DNA from: an uncultured Methylococcales bacterium
GTDB taxonomy: Bacteria; Pseudomonadota; Gammaproteobacteria; Methylococcales; Methylomonadaceae
Assembly (NCBI GenBank): GCA_913009265.1
Contig: CAJVYL010000006.1
Location: 1-33,954 of the forward strand
Length of the DNA stretch: 33,954 nucleotides
Reading direction: 5' to 3'
Part shown: piece after piece, positions 12,053 to 20,227 of the stretch
Layout of the letters: each line of letters starts with the position of its first letter
Position numbering within the stretch: position 1 is the stretch's first letter
The notes under the pieces: model-generated
What the model was told of the DNA's origin: nothing
Databases searched by the model: none
Seen by the model: the letters and a program-made list of their open reading frames with translations, nothing else
Program-made: the position numbers and the translations under genes

Positions 12053-12196
12053 TTGTTTCTCCTAAAGTTATTCGGTTATCGCTTTAACAAGCGACAAACC
12101 TGGGTTTCGCCTCCACCTATCCCGCCTAGAAACCAGTTAAAAAACTAGCACCCTACCAGCCGTGTCGATAAATGTGAGTATTAATACAAAAATGAA
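12053..12196 (-). promoter_or_regulatory. Structured 5' leader of rpsB, candidate S2 autoregulatory leader
   Basis: Minus-strand stem-loops CTGGTTTC-TAGGCGGGATAGGTGGAGGC-GAAACCCAG (12100-12136) and TCGCTT-GTTA-AAGCGA (12079-12094) between the predicted promoter and the start codon. E. coli rpsB leader is known to be S2-regulated. Confidence 0.6.
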
Positions 12197-12202
12197 CTTA
12201 CC

Positions 12203-12231
12203 TTTATACCATGCATAATAAATTACAGCAA
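12203..12231 (-). promoter_or_regulatory. Sigma70-type promoter of rpsB
   Basis: Minus-strand TTGCTG - 17 nt - TATAAA, about 150 nt upstream of rpsB. Confidence 0.65.
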
Positions 12232-12366
12232 TAAAATCCGAAAGATATTGCCATATATTTAATGATAGTTAATAATTCAAAACATACGACCTTCCACACT
12301 GTTTTAGCAAAGAGCGATTAGCTAAAACTTAAAACCAACCTATAACATGCTCATAAACATGGAGAT

Positions 12367-12840
12367 TTATAAGTGCTTATCAATCTCATGGGCTTTTAAC
12401 CCCCACGCCATAAGAGTTTCTACCGTATGATTGGCATTATTTAAACGTCCAATAACAATACCAAATAGGTTTTTATAGAATAAATAACCTTTAATAGGGT
12501 TGTCGTCTAAATATATACTTAACCTTTCCCCGTCCAATTCTAACAACGATACTTCGGTAGTGGCCATAACCGTTGCAATACGTGGCAAGGCTGAATGCAA
12601 ACAACTTTCACCAAAAATAGCCCCTTCTTTCAACTCACCGACTCCTGGCTGAATCCCTTTATCCCCGCCCAAGTCAACATGCCTTGTAACTCTTAACTCA
12701 CCTTTTTCAACAAAGAAAAGTGAAGTTGCTATTTCCCCTTCCTTTACCACCAGATCATTTGCATTAAATTCTCTACGATTCCACGCAGTCCCTTCAGCAA
12801 ACTGCGGGGATTTAATAATATCTTTTAATATATTTTTCAA
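12367..12840 (-). CDS. Stand-alone cyclic nucleotide-binding domain protein
   Basis: cNMP-binding fold pattern (LVVKEGEIATSLFFVEKGELRV...LKEGAIFGESCLHSALPRIATVMATTEVSLLELDGERL); no C-terminal HTH evident. Confidence 0.8.
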   Translation of the reverse strand: MKNILKDIIKSPQFAEGTAWNRREFNANDLVVKEGEIATSLFFVEKGELRVTRHVDLGGDKGIQPGVGELKEGAIFGESCLHSALPRIATVMATTEVSLLELDGERLSIYLDDNPIKGYLFYKNLFGIVIGRLNNANHTVETLMAWGLKAHEIDKHL

Positions 12841-12870
12841 ACTATCAACCTATATTCAGAAACAACCTAA

Positions 12871-13773
12871 CTATTTAACAAGCTTTCCTTGCAAGCCACC
12901 CGTGTGGACCGCTATTATTTTTTGCCCCTTTTTAAAATAGTCACGTTCAATTAAATCAAACAATCCATAAAACATCTTTCCCGTATACACTTGCTCCAGC
13001 TCGATTCCATGCTGGTTAAAGAAATGTTCTATAAATAATAATAGCTCATTACTAGACTTTGCAAATCCTCCAAAATGATAATCTAACTGAATTGACCAAT
13101 TTTGTTTATTATTTTTCAATAATGGTTCGATATCATCAGCCAAAAAAACCCCGCCTTTTAACGCTGAAAAACCTAAAACAGAGCAATCATCTGAACATAC
13201 ATTTATTAACCCAGCCATTGTTGTACCCGTCCCGCATGGTACACACAGAAAGTCATAATTACCATCAAGCTCAGAGACTATTTCTGCAATACCTTTAAGA
13301 GCCAACTGAGTTGCTCCACCTTCAGGAAGCCAATATTCATCAGCTTTAATACCAGGCAAGGCATCATGATTTTTATATTGCCGTAATTCCCTATAATCTG
13401 ATCGAGAAACAAATCTCAATTTCATCCCCCAGCGCTCAAGATCACTCAAGGTTGAACTGAACTTTTTTGGTCGCTCTCCTCTAATATAGGCAACCGTTTG
13501 TAAATCTAACTGTTTACCCACATACGCCAACGCATGCAAATGATTGGAATACGCTCCCCCCATACTGACTATAGTATCAGCCTTTATTGATAAAGCATGA
13601 TCCAGAATATATTTAAGTTTTCGCCACTTATTCCCAGAAATAACAGGGTGAATTAAATCATCCCTTTTAATCCACAACTCTATCTGTTTTTGCTCTAGAA
13701 GTGGATCAAACAGTTGTATCAATATAGAGGGTTTAAAGCTCTCTTCTAATTCAATTAACTTAGGATGTAACAT
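12871..13773 (-). CDS. PLP-dependent 1-aminocyclopropane-1-carboxylate deaminase/D-cysteine desulfhydrase family protein
   Basis: IKRDDLIHPVISGNKWRKLKYIL, SMGGAYSNHLHALAYVG, PCGTGTTMAGL. Confidence 0.85.
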   Translation of the reverse strand: MLHPKLIELEESFKPSILIQLFDPLLEQKQIELWIKRDDLIHPVISGNKWRKLKYILDHALSIKADTIVSMGGAYSNHLHALAYVGKQLDLQTVAYIRGERPKKFSSTLSDLERWGMKLRFVSRSDYRELRQYKNHDALPGIKADEYWLPEGGATQLALKGIAEIVSELDGNYDFLCVPCGTGTTMAGLINVCSDDCSVLGFSALKGGVFLADDIEPLLKNNKQNWSIQLDYHFGGFAKSSNELLLFIEHFFNQHGIELEQVYTGKMFYGLFDLIERDYFKKGQKIIAVHTGGLQGKLVK

Positions 13774-14596
13774 TTTCTCTAGCTTTTTTTATGGCCCAAG
13801 CCACATCAACAGCTTGTCTATTTTCTTTTACATCATGCACTCTAAACATAGTGACACCAGACATAACTCCTAATGCTGTAGTGACAGCTGTTGCAGTAAT
13901 TAATTCAGCAGGCTCTGATACATCACACAAACTCCCCATAAAACGCTTTCTACTGGTCCCAAGTAAAACAGGATAACCAAGTAAAACAATTTTATCTAAA
14001 TTAGCCAATAAATTAATATTGTCTTCCCTTCTTTTACCAAACCCAATGCCTGGGTCTAATGCAATGTTTTGTTTTTTTATGCCTGCTGCAAGCGCATCAT
14101 CCACTCTACTCTTCAATGAATCACATACCTCAGCTACCACATCGATATAGCTAGGATTATCCTGCATATTTTGTGGTGTTCCTTTCATATGCATCAAAAT
14201 AATAGGCACATCATATTCACTTGCTACAGACAGAATATCCTTATCTCCCTGTCCTGCTGAAATATCATTAATAATGTTCGCTCCTGCGTCTAAAGCAGCT
14301 TTTGCAACAAGACTTAGTGTTGTATCTATACTTATCAACAATTCTTTAGGCAACTCAGCTTTTATAGCTTTAATTACTGGAATAACTCTTGAAATTTGCT
14401 CTTCAGCAGAAACAGATTTTGAACCTGGTCGCGTCGACTCACCGCCAATATCAATAATATCAGCACCTTCAGTCACCATTAATTTAACTTGTGAAATAGC
14501 AGCATCAACCTGAGTATATTCTCCACCATCAGAAAAACTGTCTGGTGTTACATTTAATATACCCATAACAAGTGGTTTTTTGATTTTACTGAACAT
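13760..14596 (-). CDS. folP: Dihydropteroate synthase (folate pathway)
   Basis: VMGILNVTPDSFSDGGEY, IIDIGGESTRPGS, ALDPGIGFGKRREDN, LLGTSRKRFMG. Confidence 0.96.
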   Translation of the reverse strand: MFSKIKKPLVMGILNVTPDSFSDGGEYTQVDAAISQVKLMVTEGADIIDIGGESTRPGSKSVSAEEQISRVIPVIKAIKAELPKELLISIDTTLSLVAKAALDAGANIINDISAGQGDKDILSVASEYDVPIILMHMKGTPQNMQDNPSYIDVVAEVCDSLKSRVDDALAAGIKKQNIALDPGIGFGKRREDNINLLANLDKIVLLGYPVLLGTSRKRFMGSLCDVSEPAELITATAVTTALGVMSGVTMFRVHDVKENRQAVDVAWAIKKARENVTS

Positions 14597-14679
14597 AAAC
14601 CTCTTCTCTATTCATAAAAAAGCTCTTCTTTAAATAAAATAATCAATAAATTCCAAGCTAATGATTAATTTTCATCAGG

Positions 14680-14685
14680 TATAAT
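14680..14685 (+). promoter_or_regulatory. Candidate -10 box of the H4MPT operon
   Basis: Consensus TATAAT 8-13 nt upstream of the likely ATG at 14693; no convincing -35. Confidence 0.35.
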
Positions 14686-15244
14686 GCCCCACATGAGCAA
14701 CCTAAATAAAAATCAACCAAAAATTGCCTGGGCTATTACTGGCTCTGGCCATTATATAGAAGAATGCCTTGAATTCCTGCTAACTGTGGATAATGTTGAT
14801 TTATATTTAAGTCAAGCTGGTGAAGAAGTATTAAAAATGTATGGTGTAGACCTTAAAGAAGTACGAGCTAGACATTCTGTCTATCGTGATAAAGCCGCAT
14901 CTTCACCACCTGTTGGGCACTTTTACAAAGGCTATTACCACACCTTTGTTATGGCGCCGACTACATCAAACACAATTGCTAAATGTGTTTTAGGTATTGC
15001 TGATTCTTTAGTGACTAATTTATATTCCCAAGCGGGTAAATGCAGAGTACCCAGTATTGTTTATCCTTGTGATATAGCACCTGAGATGGAAACAACCGCG
15101 CCTGGAGGTAAAGTAATGGTTTACCCCCGTAAAATTGACCTTGAAGCAACAGATAAAATCCGCACTTTTGAATATACCGAGGTGGTTGAAAGTGTTGATG
15201 AATTAATTGATAGTGTTAAACAGCGCATTAAATCGTTAGCATAA
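14684..15244 (+). CDS. AfpA/DmrB-like flavoprotein, putative dihydromethanopterin reductase (acceptor)
   Basis: KIAWAITGSGHYIEECLEFL flavoprotein N-terminus, MAPTTSNTIAKCVLGIADSLVTN; operon context with H4MPT genes. Start possibly 14693 (MSNLNKN). Confidence 0.75.
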   Translation: MPHMSNLNKNQPKIAWAITGSGHYIEECLEFLLTVDNVDLYLSQAGEEVLKMYGVDLKEVRARHSVYRDKAASSPPVGHFYKGYYHTFVMAPTTSNTIAKCVLGIADSLVTNLYSQAGKCRVPSIVYPCDIAPEMETTAPGGKVMVYPRKIDLEATDKIRTFEYTEVVESVDELIDSVKQRIKSLA

Positions 15245-16644
15245 TGACTGATAAACCTGAACATATTCTATTTTTGACTGGCAAACTTGCTGAAAAGCAA
15301 TTAAATCAAATTTTAGAAAAAATGCAGCCAGAATTCACTTATACAGTGCATCAACTGGGGCTAAAAGTAGCCGCTTTAATGACGACAGATATGATTGCTC
15401 GCCGCCTCAAAGAAACATTTAATGCTGATAAAATTGTACTACCAGGTCGTTGTCGCGGTGATATAGAGGTTTTATCTGCTGAATTAGGTTTACCAATAGA
15501 ACGTGGGCCAGAAGAATTAAAAGACTTACCTATCTATTTTGGTAAAGCCGCCCACCAATACGATTTATCTAGCTATAAGGTTAAAATATTTGCCGAAATT
15601 GTTGATGCTCCCAATGTAACAGTTGATGAAGTAGTAAAACGTGCTTACTACTACCAACGACAAGGGGCTAATGTGATAGATATTGGCTGCTTACCTGGCA
15701 CCAAATTCCCTCTTATGGAAGAAATTATTGTCACCTTAAAACAAGAAGGCTTTACTGTCAGTATTGATTCTTTAGAGGATGACGATTTACTTCGTGGTGC
15801 AAAAGCTGGGGCAGATTATATGCTGAGCTTAACCAACAAAAGTATTTGGATAGCCGATGAAGTTGATGCCACTCCCATTTTAATACCCGAAATACACGGT
15901 GACTTATCTTCACTTGAGCATGCCATTTCTGTATTACAGAGTAAAAATAAAGATTTTATTGTTGACCCTATTTTAGACCCGATTCACTTTGGCTTTACTG
16001 AATCGGTTGCAAGAAACTTCAAGTTTAGACAACAACATCCAGAAATTGAAATGATGATGGGTGTTGGCAATATTACCGAATTAACTCATGCCGACACCTC
16101 TGGTATGAACACTTTACTACTAGGTATGTGTTCTGAATTAAATATTAATCATATTCTAGCCACAGAAGTTAGTCAGCATGCTCGTCGCGCCATCAAAGAA
16201 GCTGATTGTGCTAGACGTATTATGTTCGCGGCAGAACAACACAACACTCTGCCCAAGCATATCGATTCTAATTTAATGACAGTGCATGACACATCACCTT
16301 TCCCTTATCGATTAGATGAAATAGAAGAGTTTGCCTCTGCTATTAGAGACCCTAGCTTTCGGATTCAAACCAGTACAGAAGGGGTTCATATTTATAATCG
16401 TGATGGCTTACATACAGCTACCGACCCTTTTGATCTATTTCCATCCTTAAAAGTAGACGATGATGCTAGCCATGCCTTTTATTTAGGTGTGGAATTAGCT
16501 CGCGCTGAAATTGCATGGGAATTAGGTAAACGATTCAATCAAGATCAATCATTAACATGGGGCTGTGCAACTGAGCTCAATGAATCAACAATTGATTTGC
16601 ACACTTTTAAACCCGCCGGAACCACTTTACAAAAGAATAAATGA
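15244..16644 (+). CDS. Dihydropteroate synthase-related protein of the H4MPT pathway (DUF6513/TIGR00284-type)
   Basis: DHPS-like TIM-barrel signatures (GANVIDIGCLPGTKFP, GFTVSIDSLEDDDLLRGAKAGADYMLSLT); TAATG junction with upstream gene. Confidence 0.8.
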   Translation: MTDKPEHILFLTGKLAEKQLNQILEKMQPEFTYTVHQLGLKVAALMTTDMIARRLKETFNADKIVLPGRCRGDIEVLSAELGLPIERGPEELKDLPIYFGKAAHQYDLSSYKVKIFAEIVDAPNVTVDEVVKRAYYYQRQGANVIDIGCLPGTKFPLMEEIIVTLKQEGFTVSIDSLEDDDLLRGAKAGADYMLSLTNKSIWIADEVDATPILIPEIHGDLSSLEHAISVLQSKNKDFIVDPILDPIHFGFTESVARNFKFRQQHPEIEMMMGVGNITELTHADTSGMNTLLLGMCSELNINHILATEVSQHARRAIKEADCARRIMFAAEQHNTLPKHIDSNLMTVHDTSPFPYRLDEIEEFASAIRDPSFRIQTSTEGVHIYNRDGLHTATDPFDLFPSLKVDDDASHAFYLGVELARAEIAWELGKRFNQDQSLTWGCATELNESTIDLHTFKPAGTTLQKNK

Positions 16645-17207
16645 TACAAGAAGTTTTAGTTACCACTCAAAATGCAGAAGGTATACCTCATATTGCACCC
16701 ATGGGCATACATATCAGTAATGATGAATTTATCATCCTCCCCTTTCGTCCCTCGACCACTCTTAATAATATTCTACAATCAGAATCAGTGGTAATAAATT
16801 ATTGTGATGATGTACGTATCTTTGCAGGTTGCTTAACAGGCAGGCGTGACTGGCCTTTAACGCCAACAGAAAAAATCACAGGAAATTATCTTTCTTCTGC
16901 ATTAGCACATAAAGAATTAAAGCTAATCCGAGTTGAAGATGACGAAACACGCCCTAAGCTTTTTTGCAAAGCTATTCACAGCGTGAATCATGCCGCTTTT
17001 GCAGGTTTTAACCGTGCACAATTTGCCGTCTTAGAAGCTGCTATATTAGTTAGTCGATTAAAAATGCTTCCCTTAGATAAAATACAACCTGAGATTGATT
17101 ATTTAAGCATTGGTTTAAATAAAACAGCGGGTGAAAAAGAACTTGAAGCATGGGGCTGGTTAATGGAGATAGTTGAAGAGCATAAGCAGGAGCAAGAAAA
17201 AACATGA
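16641..17207 (+). CDS. DUF447 family protein, H4MPT/methanofuran-associated
   Basis: EVLVTTQNAEGIPHIAPMGIHISNDEFIILPFRPSTTLNNI plus operon context; ATGA overlap with upstream gene. Confidence 0.78.
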   Translation: MIQEVLVTTQNAEGIPHIAPMGIHISNDEFIILPFRPSTTLNNILQSESVVINYCDDVRIFAGCLTGRRDWPLTPTEKITGNYLSSALAHKELKLIRVEDDETRPKLFCKAIHSVNHAAFAGFNRAQFAVLEAAILVSRLKMLPLDKIQPEIDYLSIGLNKTAGEKELEAWGWLMEIVEEHKQEQEKT

Positions 17208-17875
17208 CAGGAATGCTCGCAAGTGTGAACAGTCTTGAGGAAGCAAGGCTAATTCTAAACACAACTGTTGATATTATTGACCTAAAACAACCGGAGCAAG
17301 GCGCACTAGGTGCATTATCAATTGAAGAAGTTACCACTATTGTTAATGAAATTAAGCAACAAAAACCTGTCAGTGCAACCGTAGGTGACCTACCTATGCA
17401 AGCAGATATTGTCTTTGATGCTGTAAAAGCCATGGTTAAAACTGGCGTTGATTATACTAAAATTGGTTTTTTTCCTGGTGGAGACTGGCAAGGAACTATA
17501 TCCAAACTATCAGAGATAAACCAACAAGGACACAAATTAATTGCAGTGCTATTTGCTGATACCAGTCCAGATATCGAAACCATAGACGTACTTAAACAAG
17601 CTGGATTTCATGGTGTAATGCTAGATACTATGGACAAAAATAATGGCTCATTATCACAAGTGATGGATGATACAAATATTAAACAATTTGTCAGCCAAGC
17701 AAAATCTGCTCAGCTGCTTTGTGGTTTAGCGGGTTCACTAAAGCAACAGGATATAGCGGAACTCATTAGTTTAAATGCCGATTATTTAGGCTTTAGAGGC
17801 GCTTTATGTCAAAAACATATTAGAACATCTGAATTAGATATAAATTCAATTAATTCGATCTTAAAATATTTTTAA
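17204..17875 (+). CDS. mfnB: (5-formylfuran-3-yl)methyl phosphate synthase (methanofuran biosynthesis)
   Basis: MLASVNSLEEARLILNTTVDIIDLKQPEQGALGALS, VSATVGDLPM, VDYTKIGFFPGGDW; ATGA overlap with upstream gene. Confidence 0.88.
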   Translation: MTGMLASVNSLEEARLILNTTVDIIDLKQPEQGALGALSIEEVTTIVNEIKQQKPVSATVGDLPMQADIVFDAVKAMVKTGVDYTKIGFFPGGDWQGTISKLSEINQQGHKLIAVLFADTSPDIETIDVLKQAGFHGVMLDTMDKNNGSLSQVMDDTNIKQFVSQAKSAQLLCGLAGSLKQQDIAELISLNADYLGFRGALCQKHIRTSELDINSINSILKYF

Positions 17876-17916
17876 GAAACCTTACAGTTACATCATAAAT
17901 AAAGAGCCATTCTCAT

Positions 17917-19212
17917 ATGAATAATAAAATGTCTATTACCACAAAAATCCTTATTGCTATGGGGATTGGCTTAATCACGGGTAGCCTAATAAATGCCTTT
18001 GCTAGTGATATAAATTTTATACAAACTTACTTTGTTAATGGCTTATTTCATGTTGTAGGTGCTGCTTTTGTTAATTCCTTAAAAATGCTAGTAGTGCCAT
18101 TAGTTACATTTTCTTTAATTTGCGGTGTTTGTGGTATTGGCGATATAGCCGTTCTTGGCCGTGTTGGTTTCAAAGCCTTTGCTTTATATATTTTAACAAC
18201 AGGCTTAGCCATTACTCTAGCTTTAGTAGTTGCCATTTTAATAGCACCAGGAGAAGGGTTTGAGCAAGTTACGGGGGCAGCTAGTTTCACCCCAAAGCCA
18301 GCCCCACCACTTACCGATGTATTTATCAACATAGTTCCCAGCAATCCTATAAATGCCTTTGCTGAAGGCAATATGTTACAAATCATTTTCTTTGTGATTA
18401 TATTTGCTATTGCCATGTTAATGACGGGAGAAATTGGCCGCCAATTAGCAGCAACCGCCGAAAAATTAAATGAAGTTATGATGAATGTCGTCACTTTAGT
18501 GATGGACTTTGCCCCTATCGGAGTTTTCTTTTTAATGGCAAAAACTTTTTCAATTCAAGGTATTGGACTAGTTTTACCAATGATTGGTTATTTCTCAGTG
18601 GTTGTTTTGTGCTTGTTACTACATGGTTTTGGTACTTTTAGCTTATTACTTACCCTATTTGCTAAATTAAACCCATGGCTATTTATAAAAAAAATGCGCC
18701 CTGCACATATCTTCGCTTTTAGTACTGCAAGCTCAAATGCCACTATTCCTGTCACCTTACAAGTCGTTGAAAAACGTTTAGGTGTTGATAACTCCACAGC
18801 AGCATTTACCGTTCCTTTAGGTGCGACCATTAATATGGATGGCACAGCCATTATGCAAGGCGTTGCCACTGTATTTATAGCCAATGTTTATGGGATTGAT
18901 TTAGGTGTCGCCGACTATTTAACCGTTGTCGGCATGTCTATTTTGGCATCTATTGGTACTGCAGGCGTTCCTGGTGTTGGCTTAATAATGCTAGCCATGG
19001 TATTTAACCAGGTTGGCTTACCTGTTGAAGGGATTGGTTTAATTCTTGGTGTTGATAGAATATTAGATATGATACGCACAGCCGTTAATATTACAGGCGA
19101 TGCAACGGTTAGCTGTATTGTTGCCAGAAGTGAAAATAATATTGATGATACTATTTTTCAAAACCCTGATGCCGGTGTTATCACTGAAGTAGAATTGCCT
19201 CATAAAGGCTAA
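17917..19212 (+). CDS. Dicarboxylate/amino acid:cation symporter (DAACS family)
   Basis: VNSLKMLVVPLVTFSLICGV, AFSTASSNATIPVTLQ, TVPLGATINMDGTAI, DRILDMIRTAVNITGDA. Confidence 0.93.
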   Translation: MNNKMSITTKILIAMGIGLITGSLINAFASDINFIQTYFVNGLFHVVGAAFVNSLKMLVVPLVTFSLICGVCGIGDIAVLGRVGFKAFALYILTTGLAITLALVVAILIAPGEGFEQVTGAASFTPKPAPPLTDVFINIVPSNPINAFAEGNMLQIIFFVIIFAIAMLMTGEIGRQLAATAEKLNEVMMNVVTLVMDFAPIGVFFLMAKTFSIQGIGLVLPMIGYFSVVVLCLLLHGFGTFSLLLTLFAKLNPWLFIKKMRPAHIFAFSTASSNATIPVTLQVVEKRLGVDNSTAAFTVPLGATINMDGTAIMQGVATVFIANVYGIDLGVADYLTVVGMSILASIGTAGVPGVGLIMLAMVFNQVGLPVEGIGLILGVDRILDMIRTAVNITGDATVSCIVARSENNIDDTIFQNPDAGVITEVELPHKG

Positions 19213-19311
19213 ATTAATCTAATAACTTTTGAATATTGATGCTGCTTATAGTATTTATTGTAAAATACGCATAACAAATTCAATTTATTTAAAATACAGG
19301 CTAATTACTAA

Positions 19312-19557
19312 ATGGAAATCTCTTCTGATATATCTGCTGAAATCAAACAACTTATTGAACAAGCTATTGCCAATTCTCAAGTTGAGGTACTTTGTGGTGG
19401 AAACAGGCACTATACTTTAACCGTTACTTCAAATACATTTGATGGGCTTAGCCAAGTAAAACAACATCAACTGGTATATGCCGCTATTAAAGACTTAATG
19501 GCTGGCAACGACGCGCCTATTCATGCGATAGATCAGATGAATATAAAAATAGATTAA
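19312..19557 (+). CDS. BolA family protein, IbaG/YrbA-like
   Basis: 81 aa, VEVLCGGNRHYTLTVTSNTFDGLSQVKQHQLVYAAIKDLMAGNDAPIHAIDQMNI. Confidence 0.85.
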   Translation: MEISSDISAEIKQLIEQAIANSQVEVLCGGNRHYTLTVTSNTFDGLSQVKQHQLVYAAIKDLMAGNDAPIHAIDQMNIKID

Positions 19558-19587
19558 CTATACAATCAAGCAAACAAAGAGGAAATC

Positions 19588-20013
19588 ATGACTAGAAAAT
19601 TTAATGGGCTATCTTCAGTTTCAACAGTTGCACTCGCAGGGCTATTTTTATTTACAACATCAATCCCTGTCATAGCGTCATCTAATTGCGAAAATTTAAA
19701 TGGCTGCGAAAAGAAATTCTGTGAGATAGAAAAGCAACTTAAAATCTCTCAAGAAAAAGGCAATGAGCATAAAGCAGATGGATTAAGAAGAGCATTGAAT
19801 AATTCCAAGGAAAACTGTAGCGACAAAGCTCTTAAGGATGACCTAATCAAAGAGATAAGAGACGAAAAAAAAGAGATTGTAGAGCATGAATCTGATCTGA
19901 AGGAAGCTGAGCAATACCAAGAAATTGATAAGGTTCGTAAGTATCTAAATAAAATCGAAGAAAAGGAAGTCAAGATAAATCGTCTTGAAGATGAAATTTC
20001 AGAGTTAGAATAA
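19588..20013 (+). CDS. DUF1090 (YqjC-like) periplasmic coiled-coil protein
   Basis: Signal peptide, conserved Cys pattern NCENLNGCEKKFCEIEKQL, coiled-coil C-terminus. Confidence 0.7.
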   Translation: MTRKFNGLSSVSTVALAGLFLFTTSIPVIASSNCENLNGCEKKFCEIEKQLKISQEKGNEHKADGLRRALNNSKENCSDKALKDDLIKEIRDEKKEIVEHESDLKEAEQYQEIDKVRKYLNKIEEKEVKINRLEDEISELE

Positions 20014-20157
20014 ATTAAGCCACATAAAATATCTATCTGACCGTTGATAGCTCAGTTTATTTTAAAAGGTCAGTTTTATATCAAAAGTTAGCGTGTTTTC
20101 ATAGGGCACCAAACTCCTGCCAACAATACCTAATTTGGTCTTTAAGGCTTTTAAATA

Positions 20158-20186
20158 ATACTTCGTATAAAAACCATACGAAGTAT
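20158..20186. repeat. Perfect 11-bp inverted repeat with 7-nt spacer
   Basis: ATACTTCGTAT AAAAACC ATACGAAGTAT in the DUF1090-DUF748 intergenic region. Confidence 0.85.
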
Positions 20187-20227
20187 CAATAAATGCTGTT
20201 GACACACCTGCCTATATGGAAATTAAT

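Noticed and set aside
12301-12328. GTTTTAGC/GCTAAAAC inverted repeat downstream of the cNMP-binding gene
   Set aside because: Short AT-rich stem, no T-tract; not convincing as terminator or operator.
17050-17433. Minus-strand 127-aa ORF over DUF447/mfnB
   Set aside because: Antisense to two supported genes, no recognisable motifs.
18048-18884. Minus-strand ORFs of 148 and 98 aa within the symporter gene
   Set aside because: Antisense shadow ORFs of a clearly coding plus-strand transporter.
19229-19420. Plus-strand 63-aa ORF overlapping the BolA-like gene start
   Set aside because: Out of frame with the conserved BolA-like ORF and low-complexity.
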